Notes: a model not told the origin generated them from the letters alone. Counted from the stretch's first letter, positions 1 to 7,190 are shown. The stretch: 9,121 nt of DNA from Micrococcaceae bacterium UBA6021 (GCA_002427975.1 DIZT01000259.1:364-9484); one strand, 5' to 3'. A program made the numbers and translations.

Positions 1-782
1 TTCAGCCCCATGCCCCGGACCAGGCCCGGCTCGCCCGCCGGGATCGCGGCCCAGTCGACATCCGCCGGGACCGCCGGCGGGAAGTAGCTCAGGCCCAGCT
101 GCCCGGCCGAGGCCTGGAGTTCCCGCTGCTCAGGGTTCAGCCGGGAGGGGATGTGCCCCAGGGCCAGGACCACGGAATCGACCGTGAGGGAACCGCCGCC
201 GGCGAGTCCGACGTCGAACGTTCCGGTACCCGGGGTTGCCTCGCCTGGGGTGCCGTCCACCGGCGTCCGGGTTCCCACTGCTCCGTCGCCCGACGGGCGC
301 ACCGACACGGCGGTCGTGTCGTGGAAACTGACGGTGACGCCGTCGGGCAGGTGGCCGGTCAGCTCCTCCAGCGTGCAGCGCAGGTAGCGGCCGTACAGCG
401 CCCGGCTGGGGAAGTCGCGGGAGCCCAAGGCAGCCAGTTCGGACCGCTCGTCAGGCGTCAGGGACGGCACCGGATCACGCTGCTGCCGGGCACGCCAGCG
501 GTCGAACGTGGTGCCTGCGACGGGCGGCGCCAGCCGGGGATCCTCAGGGATGACCGTGGGATAAAAGGACTGGGTGTTCATCAGGTACAGCCGGGACTGG
601 CCGGGCTGCCACACGTGCCCCGGACCCGCCGGGTAGGGGTCGATGACGTCAATATGGAGGGCTGCGGGTATGGGGTGGGCAGCAGCGTGGGCGGCGGCGT
701 GGGCGAGCAGGCGCTCCAGCACACTGGTTCCCCGGGGACCGGCGCCGATGATGGCCGTCCGGATGCTCTGCGATTTACCCAC
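1..782 (-). CDS. FAD/NAD(P)-binding protein, N-terminal part (C-terminus outside window)
   Basis: A likely flavin-dependent oxidoreductase-like protein of the FAD/NAD(P)-binding family with a Rossmann fold (Pfam NAD_binding_9 type, by recognition). About 260 residues are visible; the gene continues past position 1. The N-terminus has a strand followed by the dinucleotide-binding glycine motif GAGPRG at residues 13-18 and then a helix. Further on are DPYPAGPGHVW and LYLMNTQ, typical of this family, and a second nucleotide-fold strand VVLALGH near residue 205. I chose the GTG at 780-782 because it begins just before the Rossmann strand, as is usual; an in-frame GTG at 813-815 would add 11 residues. 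A possible -10 (TACTCT on the minus strand) lies 7 bp before the chosen start, which would fit a leaderless transcript. There is no signal peptide, so it is probably cytoplasmic. The gene is divergent from the peptidase gene. Its substrate cannot be told from sequence. An Ala/His-rich stretch follows the first helix. Confidence 0.8.
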   Translation of the reverse strand, partial: MGKSQSIRTAIIGAGPRGTSVLERLLAHAAAHAAAHPIPAALHIDVIDPYPAGPGHVWQPGQSRLYLMNTQSFYPTVIPEDPRLAPPVAGTTFDRWRARQQRDPVPSLTPDERSELAALGSRDFPSRALYGRYLRCTLEELTGHLPDGVTVSFHDTTAVSVRPSGDGAVGTRTPVDGTPGEATPGTGTFDVGLAGGGSLTVDSVVLALGHIPSRLNPEQRELQASAGQLGLSYFPPAVPADVDWAAIPAGEPGLVRGMGL

Positions 783-815
783 GGCATCCAGAGTATCCGC
801 ATGGGCACAGCGCAC

Positions 816-844
816 TTGACTTGCTTGCAGCGCGAAGATGTTGT
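816..844 (+). promoter_or_regulatory. Possible promoter of the S9 peptidase gene
   Basis: TTGACT at 816-821 is a near-consensus -35 hexamer. A 17-bp spacer leads to a poor -10, TGTTGT at 839-844. Transcription would then begin close to the ATG codons at 849 and 858, so the mRNA would have little or no leader. It lies in the short gap between the divergent FAD-protein and peptidase genes. The weak -10 keeps this tentative. Confidence 0.3.
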
Positions 845-857
845 TTGGATGGGGCGC

Positions 858-3074
858 ATGACCACCACTGCAGCTGATCAAGCGCCCGGTTCATCGTCCG
901 CCCCCGAACCCACTGATGAGAACGTCTGGCTGGAGGAAATCTACGGCGAGGCGCCGCTGGCCTGGGTCCGGGAGCAGAACGCGCGCACCGAGGACCTCTT
1001 GGAGGACGCCGACTACGCGGCCCTGGAGGGAAGCATCCTGGAGGTGCTGGACTCCACGGACCGGATCGCCATGGTGGGCAAGCGCGGCGAGTGGTACTAC
1101 AACTTCTGGAAGGACCAGACGAACCCGAAGGGGCTGTGGCGCCGGACGACGTGGGAAAGCTACCTGACGGACTCCCCCGACTGGGATGTCCTGCTGGATG
1201 TGGATGCCCTCGCCGCCACCGACGGTGTGGAGTGGGTATTCCACGGCGCCACGTTCCTGCGCCCCACCGCCGGCGAAGCGTACCGTCTCGCGCTGCTTGC
1301 CCTCTCCCCCGACGGCGGTGACGCGAACCGCTACCGCGAGTTCGACGTCGGGACCCGCACGTTTGTTGACCCTGCCGGCGGCGGTTTTGACCTGCCGACG
1401 GCGAAAGGGAACGTCTCGTGGCTGGACGCGGATACGCTGCTGGTCGCCTCCACGGCCGCGAACCTGCCGCGGACTGCCTCCTCCTACGCCCGGACGGCGG
1501 TCACACTGCGACGCGGCGGGCCGCTTGAAACTGCGCCCCGTTTGTTCGAGGTCCCGGCGGACCACATGATGGCCGTGGCGGCGCACGATTCCACTCCCGG
1601 TTTCGAGCGCACGTTCGCCGTGGACTACATCGATTTCTACAACCGCAGCACGTTCATCCGCTCCGAGGATGCCTGGCTTGAGATCGACGCTCCGACGGAC
1701 GTGAACCTCAGCGCGCACCGCGAGTGGCTCCTGTTCCGGCCGCAGCAGGACTGGGACCTTGACGGCACCACCTATCCCGCCGGGTCGCTCCTCGCTGCGA
1801 AGTTCGACGACTACCTTGCGGGGGTACGCGATCTCCTGGTGCTTTTTACTCCGGACGCGCACACGTCGCTGCAGTCCTGGAGCTGGACCCGGAATTTCCT
1901 GCTGCTGAACCTGTTGCGGGACGTCTCGTCCGAAATCCGGGTGCTGGATCCCTCCGTACCGGGCGCTGCGGGCGACGGGGCCGCTTGGGCTTCATCGCTG
2001 CTGGATGCCTGCCCGCCGCTGCATGACGTCAACGCCTACGCGGTGGACGACGAGGATGAGGGGCCTGCCGACGGCGGTGCGGGCGACGATTTCTGGCTGG
2101 TCGCCACCGGATTCACCACGCCCAGCACCCTGATGCGCGGAAGCCTCACGCGGGATCCCGCCGGGACGGCTGGCGTGGTGAGCAGCCATGCGGCAGTCAA
2201 GGCGTCGCCGTCGTTCTTTGATGACGAAAAGTACGAGGTGCAGCAGCACTTCGCGGTTTCTGCGGACGGCACACGGATCCCCTACTTCCAGGTTGCCTCG
2301 CGGGACCTGGTCCTGGACGGGCAGAACCCCACCCAGCTCTCCGGCTACGGCGGCTTTGAAGTTTCCCGGACCCCAGCGTACAGCGGGACTGTGGGCAGGG
2401 CATGGCTGGAGCGGCGGACGGCCACCTCCGGCGGGCCCGGCGAGGCGCCGCACTCCCGCGGCGGTGTCTACGTGGTGGCCAACATCCGCGGCGGCGGCGA
2501 GTACGGGCCGTCCTGGCACCGGGCCGCTTTGAAGGAAAACCGGCACCGCGCATTCGAGGACTTCGCGGCCGTGGCGCAGCACCTCATCTCCCGTGGCGTC
2601 ACGTCCCGGGAGCGGCTTGGCTGCGTGGGCGGTTCCAACGGCGGGCTGCTGGTGGGCAACATGCTCACGCGTTACCCGAAGCTTTTCGGGGCAGTCTCCT
2701 GCGGCGTTCCGCTGCTGGACATGAGGCGCTACACCAAGCTCTCCGCCGGGCATTCCTGGATCGCCGAATACGGCGACCCGGACGTGGCGGCCGAATGGGA
2801 GTACATCAGAACGTTCTCGCCGTACCACCTGCTCAAGGACGGGGTGGAGTACCCCGAAACATTCATTTGGACGGCAACTTCCGACGACAGGGTAGGACCG
2901 GTCCAGGCCCGCAAGATGGCTGCCCGGATGCAGGCCATGGGCATCCCGAATGTCTGGTTCCACGAGGCGTTGGAGGGTGGCCACGCCGGAGCTTCGGACA
3001 ACCGGCAGGCCGCCGCGCTGCAGGCCAGGAGCCAGCAATTCCTGTGGCGGACGCTGGCAGGCGGATGGGCCTAA
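858..3074 (+). CDS. S9 family prolyl oligopeptidase-type serine peptidase
   Basis: A 738-residue cytoplasmic serine peptidase of family S9 (prolyl oligopeptidase type), which would cleave short peptides after proline or a related residue; exact specificity is unknown. The N-terminus carries the family start DENVWLEEI (residues 20-28). A beta-propeller region follows, then the alpha/beta hydrolase domain from about residue 465. The block with RGGGEYGPSWH (about 540-556) is typical of the family. The catalytic triad is visible: Ser593 in GGSNGG, Asp676 in SDDRVGP and His709 in GGHAG. The length is near the 700-750 usual for the family and no signal peptide is seen. I start at the ATG at 858; an ATG at 849 would add three residues (MGR). 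The same frame stays open far upstream, but that stretch is antisense to the FAD-protein gene. A Gly/Pro-rich insert of about 14 residues sits before the GGVYVVANIRGGG strand. The next gene is the tRNA, with its own promoter, so this is probably a single-gene unit. Confidence 0.93.
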   Translation: MTTTAADQAPGSSSAPEPTDENVWLEEIYGEAPLAWVREQNARTEDLLEDADYAALEGSILEVLDSTDRIAMVGKRGEWYYNFWKDQTNPKGLWRRTTWESYLTDSPDWDVLLDVDALAATDGVEWVFHGATFLRPTAGEAYRLALLALSPDGGDANRYREFDVGTRTFVDPAGGGFDLPTAKGNVSWLDADTLLVASTAANLPRTASSYARTAVTLRRGGPLETAPRLFEVPADHMMAVAAHDSTPGFERTFAVDYIDFYNRSTFIRSEDAWLEIDAPTDVNLSAHREWLLFRPQQDWDLDGTTYPAGSLLAAKFDDYLAGVRDLLVLFTPDAHTSLQSWSWTRNFLLLNLLRDVSSEIRVLDPSVPGAAGDGAAWASSLLDACPPLHDVNAYAVDDEDEGPADGGAGDDFWLVATGFTTPSTLMRGSLTRDPAGTAGVVSSHAAVKASPSFFDDEKYEVQQHFAVSADGTRIPYFQVASRDLVLDGQNPTQLSGYGGFEVSRTPAYSGTVGRAWLERRTATSGGPGEAPHSRGGVYVVANIRGGGEYGPSWHRAALKENRHRAFEDFAAVAQHLISRGVTSRERLGCVGGSNGGLLVGNMLTRYPKLFGAVSCGVPLLDMRRYTKLSAGHSWIAEYGDPDVAAEWEYIRTFSPYHLLKDGVEYPETFIWTATSDDRVGPVQARKMAARMQAMGIPNVWFHEALEGGHAGASDNRQAAALQARSQQFLWRTLAGGWA

Positions 3075-3138
3075 CGTACGGTTCCGGGGCCCGGTGCGAC
3101 GCATGGCGCGGGGTTGAGACAAGCGTTCAGTGGCCGTT

Positions 3139-3168
3139 TTGCACTGCGTGCCCCGTTCTGCGTATCCT
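3139..3168 (+). promoter_or_regulatory. Probable promoter of the tRNA-Ser gene
   Basis: TTGCAC at 3139-3144 (-35) and TATCCT at 3163-3168 (-10) are separated by 18 bp. The expected start, about 3175, leaves a leader of roughly 16 nt before the tRNA. The position directly ahead of a stable RNA gene supports the call. The hexamers match the consensus only in part. Confidence 0.55.
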
Positions 3169-3173
3169 TGGTG

Positions 3174-3187
3174 GGCTAGTAATAGCC
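3174..3187 (+). other. Small hairpin in the tRNA-Ser 5' leader
   Basis: GGCTA (3174-3178) and TAGCC (3183-3187) form a perfect 5-bp stem with a four-base loop, GTAA. It ends three bases before the mature tRNA 5' end. If transcription starts near 3175, the hairpin makes up nearly the whole leader that RNase P would remove. This is seen directly in the sequence; any role in processing or folding is inference. Confidence 0.5.
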
Positions 3188-3190
3188 ATT

Positions 3191-3278
3191 GGAGACGTGC
3201 CAGAGCGGCCGAATGGGCTTCACTGCTAATGAAGTGTGGGGCACAACTCCACCGGGGGTTCAAATCCCCCCGTCTCCG
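3191..3278 (+). tRNA. tRNA-Ser (anticodon GCT)
   Basis: An 88-nt serine tRNA with a long variable arm (class II). The acceptor stem pairs GGAGACG (3191-3197) with CGTCTCC (3271-3277), and the discriminator base is G3278. The anticodon stem CTTCA/TGAAG (3218-3222, 3230-3234) encloses the loop CTGCTAA, giving anticodon GCT at 3225-3227, which reads the serine codons AGC and AGU. The T arm is GGGGG-TTCAAAT-CCCCC (3254-3270). The 3' CCA is not encoded and must be added after transcription. It has its own promoter upstream and an intrinsic terminator directly downstream, so it is a single-gene transcription unit. Confidence 0.97.
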
Positions 3279-3283
3279 CGTTT

Positions 3284-3310
3284 GGCCCCGGTCCTGGACC
3301 GGGGCCTTTT
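3284..3310 (+). terminator. Rho-independent terminator of tRNA-Ser
   Basis: GGCCCCGGTC (3284-3293) and GACCGGGGCC (3297-3306) form a perfect 10-bp GC-rich stem around the loop CTG. TTTT follows at 3307-3310. It starts five bases after the discriminator base of the tRNA, the expected place. Confidence 0.9.
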
Positions 3311-3355
3311 GCGTATCCGGGACCCGCGGCCAACACTCCCCCAACCCCAACTGAG

Positions 3356-3401
3356 TAGCAGTAGATGTCGTCATAAGGGCTCATAACGACGTCTACTGCT
3401 A
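3356..3401. repeat. 46-bp imperfect palindrome in the gap before the MFS gene
   Basis: The left arm TAGCAGTAGATGTCGT (3356-3371) and right arm ACGACGTCTACTGCTA (3386-3401) are complementary over 16 positions with a single mismatch, which would be a G-U type pair in one RNA strand. The 14-bp centre (3372-3385) is weakly self-complementary. The direct repeat TCATAA occurs at 3371-3376 and 3381-3386, once on each side of the centre. No T-run follows either arm, so it is not a standard intrinsic terminator. It starts 45 bp after the tRNA terminator and ends 43 bp before the MFS start codon. It could be a dispersed REP-like repeat, an operator for the exporter, or a structured 5' leader element; the sequence alone does not decide. 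Confidence 0.8.
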
Positions 3402-3444
3402 GCCACATGGGCGGGGTGCGGGGCGGCGGTGGCAGGATGGTGGA

Positions 3445-4926
3445 ATGGCAGCACGCAACGCCCCGAAGACGGAGACCAGCACAAGCCAGGTGTGGAATCC
3501 CCGCCTGGCGTTGCTGGTGGCCGCCACTTTCTTTATGGAGTTCCTGGACGGCACGATCCTCACCACGGCCATCCCCAGCATCGCCGGGGACTTCCTGGTG
3601 CCGGCTGCCGACGTGAACATCACCATGACCGCGTACCTCATGACCGTGGCCATGGGCATTCCCTTGAGCGGCTGGCTCGCCGAACGGATGGGCGCACGCC
3701 GCGTGTTCTGCATGGCGATAGCCCTGTTCACCATTGCTTCGTTGGCCTGCGCCCTCAGTCCTGACCTCAACGTCCTGACGCTGAGCCGGATCCTGCAGGG
3801 TGCGGGCGGGGCCATGATGGTTCCGGTGGGAATGCTGGTGGTGCTCCGCGGAACACCCAAATCTGATCTCCTGCGCGCCACGGCCTTCCTGATCTGGCCC
3901 GCGCTGCTGGCGCCCGTGCTGGCCCCGCTGGTGGGCGGCGCGTTAACTACCTATCTCTCCTGGCATTGGATCTTCCTCATCAATCTGCCACTGGGTGCGG
4001 CCGCTTTCATTACAGCGCTGCGACTGATTCCGGCCGGGGCGGGAGACCGTGGGCGCAGGCTGGACTGGGTGGGCCTGCTCCTCACCACCACCGGCGTGGG
4101 CGCCCTAGTGGTGGGCCTGGAACTGGCCTCCGCACACCCAGACGGTCCATGGGCTGCGATGAGCGCAGCAGCAGGGGTATGCGGGCTGACTGCTGCCGTG
4201 CTGTGGATGCGGCGGGCCAAGGCACCGCTTTTTGACCTCACGGTCTTTTCCACCCGGACCTTCCGGGCCATGGCCACCGGCGGGTTTGTATATCGCCTGA
4301 CCATCACATCGGTGCCATTCCTCCTGCCGCTGATGTTCCAGACCGGCTTCGGCTGGACACCGCTGCACGCCGGAATCATGGTGGCCGCCGTGTTCGTCGG
4401 CAACATCGGCATCAAGCCGGCCACTACCCCGCTGATCCGACGCTTCGGTTTCCGTGCCATGTTGGTCTTCGGCTCCCTGGCCTCAGCGGTGACCTTCGCG
4501 CTGTGCGCCCTGCTTACTCCTGAGACGCCCGAAGTCCTGATCTTCGCCCTGCTCGTGTGCAGTGGAGCGTTCCGCTCGATCGGGTTCTCCGCCTATGCCT
4601 CCATGCAGTACGCGGACATCGTCCCCGCGCAGCTCACGTCTGCCAATTCCGTGTCAGCGACCCTGGTACAGCTCGCCGCAGGCACCGGCATCGCCGTAGG
4701 GGCGCTGCTGATCCGGATTTTCGACGGCGTGGAAGCCTTCCCCGCGGACCCGGCCGGACCCTTCCGTGGGGCTTTTCTGTCCATGGCTGTCCTGATGCTC
4801 TTCAGCACCGCAGACAGCCTGTCACTGCACCGGCATGCCGGCGCAGAGGTCAGCCGGCCTGGGCAAGCACCAGCGGAAGAACAGCCCCCGCCCCCGCCTG
4901 GCGCAGGGCACGTCCAGCCACGGTAA
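3445..4926 (+). CDS. DHA2-type MFS drug/multidrug exporter
   Basis: A 493-residue integral membrane transporter of the major facilitator superfamily, most like the 14-segment drug:H+ antiporters (DHA2). I count about 14 hydrophobic segments. Family motifs are visible: LDGTILTTAIPSIA at residues 34-47 (segment 1), GWLAERMGARR at 76-86 (motif A, loop 2-3), LSRILQGAGGAMMVP at 113-127 (segment 4, motif B region), and a motif-C-like stretch with repeated Pro/Gly at about 151-167, followed by WHWIFLINLP at 173-182. Substrates are probably small toxic molecules exported by proton exchange, but which ones cannot be told. The start is supported by AGGA at 3434-3437, 7 bp before the ATG. The C-terminal tail of about 30 residues is rich in Pro, Glu and Gln, is not membrane-like, and its last part is encoded opposite the end of recQ. 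No regulator gene is adjacent, and I see no clear promoter between the palindrome and the start. Confidence 0.92.
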   Translation: MAARNAPKTETSTSQVWNPRLALLVAATFFMEFLDGTILTTAIPSIAGDFLVPAADVNITMTAYLMTVAMGIPLSGWLAERMGARRVFCMAIALFTIASLACALSPDLNVLTLSRILQGAGGAMMVPVGMLVVLRGTPKSDLLRATAFLIWPALLAPVLAPLVGGALTTYLSWHWIFLINLPLGAAAFITALRLIPAGAGDRGRRLDWVGLLLTTTGVGALVVGLELASAHPDGPWAAMSAAAGVCGLTAAVLWMRRAKAPLFDLTVFSTRTFRAMATGGFVYRLTITSVPFLLPLMFQTGFGWTPLHAGIMVAAVFVGNIGIKPATTPLIRRFGFRAMLVFGSLASAVTFALCALLTPETPEVLIFALLVCSGAFRSIGFSAYASMQYADIVPAQLTSANSVSATLVQLAAGTGIAVGALLIRIFDGVEAFPADPAGPFRGAFLSMAVLMLFSTADSLSLHRHAGAEVSRPGQAPAEEQPPPPPGAGHVQPR

Positions 4927-7033
4927 CCGTCCACCGGCTGTCCACGAGGTCATCGATCAGCATCACGCCCTGGCCACGCAGCGATGCCACGGCAGCTTCC
5001 AACTCCGGACCCACGACCACCCGGTCCCAGACACCCGCCAGCCGGTACGCGCTGTTGCCGCCGCGGCTTCCCGTCGGTCCGCCGTGGCCCAGTGCCAGCT
5101 CGCCGAGGTAAGGGATCCTGCCGATTTCCGAGATTCCCTGGGCAAGGGACCGCACCAATTCAGGCTTGCTCCGGGAGGGCATGCTGACGATCGCGGCCGG
5201 CCGCCCCGCACCGCTCCAGCCCGGACTGCGGCCGTCACCGGTGGCCCATTCCCGCAGGACCTGGACACAGGCCTGCAGCATGGCCGGATCCACAGGACGG
5301 TCCGCGGCGCCGGCCGCGAAGAGTTCCCGCAGCGCCCCGCCCCAGCCGAGGTCGGTGAGCCTGGCCAGCACGCGGCCGTCCGTCAGTCCCTCATCGGGTT
5401 TGATCTTGCCCTTGACCGGCACGCCCAAGCGGTCCATGCCGCTGGGCCACTGCAGGCGCGCCTCCAGGACGCCACCGGCGCGGCTGAGGGTCTGCCCCGC
5501 CGCTGCCGTGGCATCCGCGGCGATGTCCGCCCGGAACCAGCGGCCGGCGCAGTTATCGCACCTCCCGCAGGGGTGCGCCGTCTCGTCATCGAGGACCGAG
5601 GTGATGTACTCCATCCGGCAACCGGCGGTGTCCTGGTAGATGACCATGGAATCCTGCTCAGCCACCCTGGCCTCGGCGATCCGCCGGTAGCGGTCGGCGT
5701 CGTAGACCCAGGGCTGGCCGGTGGAGCGCCACCCGCCGCCGACGCGTTCGACTGCGCCATCCACGGCCAGGACCTTCAGCAGCAGCTCCAGCGGGGTACG
5801 GCGGAGATCAACCCGGGCCTCCAACGCAACCGTTGACACGGCAGCGCCGGCCTCAGCCAACGCCGTCAGCACCGCTGTGGCTTTCTCCTCCGAGGGCATG
5901 GACGCGGTCGCGAAGTACTGCCAGATATCCCGGTCTTCAGATCCCGGCAGCAACAGCACATCTGCGTTCGCCGCGCCACGGCCCGCACGGCCCACCTGCT
6001 GGTAGTAGGCCACCGGGGAAGACGGGGCGCCGAGGTGGACCACGAAGCCAAGGTCCGGCTTGTCAAAGCCCATGCCCAGCGCCGAGGTGGCCACCAGCGC
6101 CTTAACCTGGTTGTCCTTAAGCAGCTGCTCCGCGCGCTCCCGGTCCGCGGGATCTGTCCGGCCGGTGTAGGCCTGCACTGTGTGCCCGGCTTCGGCGAGC
6201 AGCCGCGCGGTGTCCTCCGCGGCAGAGACTGTCAGCGTGTAGATGATGCCGCTGCCGGGAAGATCGGCCAGGTGCGTCAGGAGCCAGCCCAGCCGTTCGC
6301 GGGAATTCGGCAGGGCGAGGACGCCCAGACGCAGGGAATCACGGCCAAGGGCTCCGCGGATGGTGAGGACGCCCGCGCCGAGCTGCTCCTCGATATCGTG
6401 GACCACGCGCGAGTTGGCCGTGGCGGTGGTGGCCAGGACCGGAACCGACTCCGGCAGCTGCGTGATCAGGTCCGCGATCCTGCGGTAGTCCGGCCGGAAG
6501 TCGTGGCCCCAGTCCGAAATACAGTGGGCCTCATCAATGACCAGCAGGCCTGTCCGGCGGATGAGTTCCGGCAGCTGGTTCTCGCGGAACGAAGGGTTGG
6601 TGAGCCGTTCCGGCGATACGAGCAGGACGTCGACTTCATCGGCGGCGAGCTGTTCCCGGACCGTGTCCCATTCCAGCTGGTTCGCCGAGTTGATGGCCAC
6701 TGCACGCACTCCCGCGCGGGCGGCGGCGGCCACCTGGTCGCGCATCAGGGCGAGCAGCGGCGAGACGATCAGGGTAGGGCCGGCCCCGCGGCGCCGAAGC
6801 AGCAGGGAAGCGACAAAGTACACCGCCGATTTTCCCCACCCGGTGCGCTGGACCACCAAAGCCCGGCGTCCGCCGTCGACCAGCGCTTCAATCGCCTCAA
6901 ACTGTCCGTCGTGGAATTCCGCTTCGGGATGCCCGACGAGTTCCCGAAGGACCTCCAGGGCCTGGATTCTTGTGGCGGAAGTGGCGTCAGGGGATAAGGC
7001 GGCAAGAAGGGCGGCGTTCTGGGTATCGACCAT
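4850..7033 (-). CDS. recQ: RecQ-family ATP-dependent DNA helicase with C-terminal phosphoribosyltransferase-like domain
   Basis: A 727-residue 3'-to-5' DNA helicase acting in recombination and repair. Order of parts: N-terminal FHDGQFEAI (Gln-containing motif 0, about residues 40-48); motif I with TGWGKS, Lys68; motif II DEAH, 167-170; motif III ATTAT, 201-205; motif VI QQVGRAGR, 345-352. The RecQ zinc-binding cysteines are C472, C489, C492 and C495. A winged-helix-like region follows. From about residue 612 the C-terminus resembles a type I phosphoribosyltransferase: IVSMPSRSKPELVRSLA, then VMLIDDLVDSRWT (690-702) at the PRPP-loop position. No HRDC domain is seen. I chose the ATG at 7031-7033 because homology starts soon after; ATG at 7064-7066 or an ATG at 7181-7183 would only add low-complexity residues. 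A weak -10 (GATACT, minus strand) ends 6 bp before it. Its 3' end overlaps the convergent exporter gene by 77 bp, and it is divergent from the mutase gene. Confidence 0.93.
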   Translation of the reverse strand: MVDTQNAALLAALSPDATSATRIQALEVLRELVGHPEAEFHDGQFEAIEALVDGGRRALVVQRTGWGKSAVYFVASLLLRRRGAGPTLIVSPLLALMRDQVAAAARAGVRAVAINSANQLEWDTVREQLAADEVDVLLVSPERLTNPSFRENQLPELIRRTGLLVIDEAHCISDWGHDFRPDYRRIADLITQLPESVPVLATTATANSRVVHDIEEQLGAGVLTIRGALGRDSLRLGVLALPNSRERLGWLLTHLADLPGSGIIYTLTVSAAEDTARLLAEAGHTVQAYTGRTDPADRERAEQLLKDNQVKALVATSALGMGFDKPDLGFVVHLGAPSSPVAYYQQVGRAGRGAANADVLLLPGSEDRDIWQYFATASMPSEEKATAVLTALAEAGAAVSTVALEARVDLRRTPLELLLKVLAVDGAVERVGGGWRSTGQPWVYDADRYRRIAEARVAEQDSMVIYQDTAGCRMEYITSVLDDETAHPCGRCDNCAGRWFRADIAADATAAAGQTLSRAGGVLEARLQWPSGMDRLGVPVKGKIKPDEGLTDGRVLARLTDLGWGGALRELFAAGAADRPVDPAMLQACVQVLREWATGDGRSPGWSGAGRPAAIVSMPSRSKPELVRSLAQGISEIGRIPYLGELALGHGGPTGSRGGNSAYRLAGVWDRVVVGPELEAAVASLRGQGVMLIDDLVDSRWTVTVAGRALRQAGAGAVLPLVLAQAG

Positions 7034-7184
7034 TGATTCAGTATCCCAGCCCCCACCGACACCCATAAGCCGCGAGGTCCGTATGTGGACAAAGCGGAGC
7101 CTCCGCGCAGTGGCCATCCGGGGCCGGTCGCCACACAGCCCTTGAGCCCGACCTTCCCTCCACAGGCACCTGGGCACTTCCACG

Positions 7185-7190
7185 TAAGAT
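7185..7190 (+). promoter_or_regulatory. Probable -10 of the mutase gene, implying a leaderless mRNA
   Basis: TAAGAT at 7185-7190 ends 7 bp before the GTG start codon at 7198, so transcription would begin at or next to the G of GTG. No usable Shine-Dalgarno is present: AGGA at 7191-7194 is only 3 bases from the start, too close. No convincing -35 is seen at the normal spacing. Confidence 0.5.

Noticed and set aside
153..857. N-terminal extension making a 973-residue peptidase
   Set aside because: The stretch is antisense to the FAD-protein gene, has no recognisable domain, and the S9 family start DENVWLEEI lies just after the ATG at 858.
891..1862. 323-residue open frame on the minus strand
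   Set aside because: It lies wholly opposite the peptidase gene and its translation is Arg/Gly/Val-rich with no motif; a high-GC shadow.
3191..3278. tRNA-Ser as an integration site of a mobile island
   Set aside because: No integrase, no repeat of the tRNA 3' end and no compositional shift are seen in the flanking DNA of this window.
1992..3374. 460-residue open frame on the minus strand crossing the tRNA gene
   Set aside because: It runs antisense through the peptidase catalytic region, the tRNA and its terminator, and shows no domain.
3356..3401. Palindrome as an intrinsic terminator or dif site
   Set aside because: There is no T-run after either arm, the arms are not GC-rich like the real terminator just upstream, and the sequence does not resemble actinobacterial dif.
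4835..5836. 333-residue open frame on the plus strand
   Set aside because: It is antisense to the recQ C-terminal half; codon-position GC and protein motifs support recQ instead.
6035..6997. 320-residue open frame on the plus strand
   Set aside because: It is antisense to the RecQ helicase motifs and has no recognisable domain.
7034..7183. 50-residue upstream extension of RecQ
   Set aside because: The added residues are Arg/Gly-rich with no homology-like pattern, and the upstream ATG would leave little room for promoters of the divergent pair.
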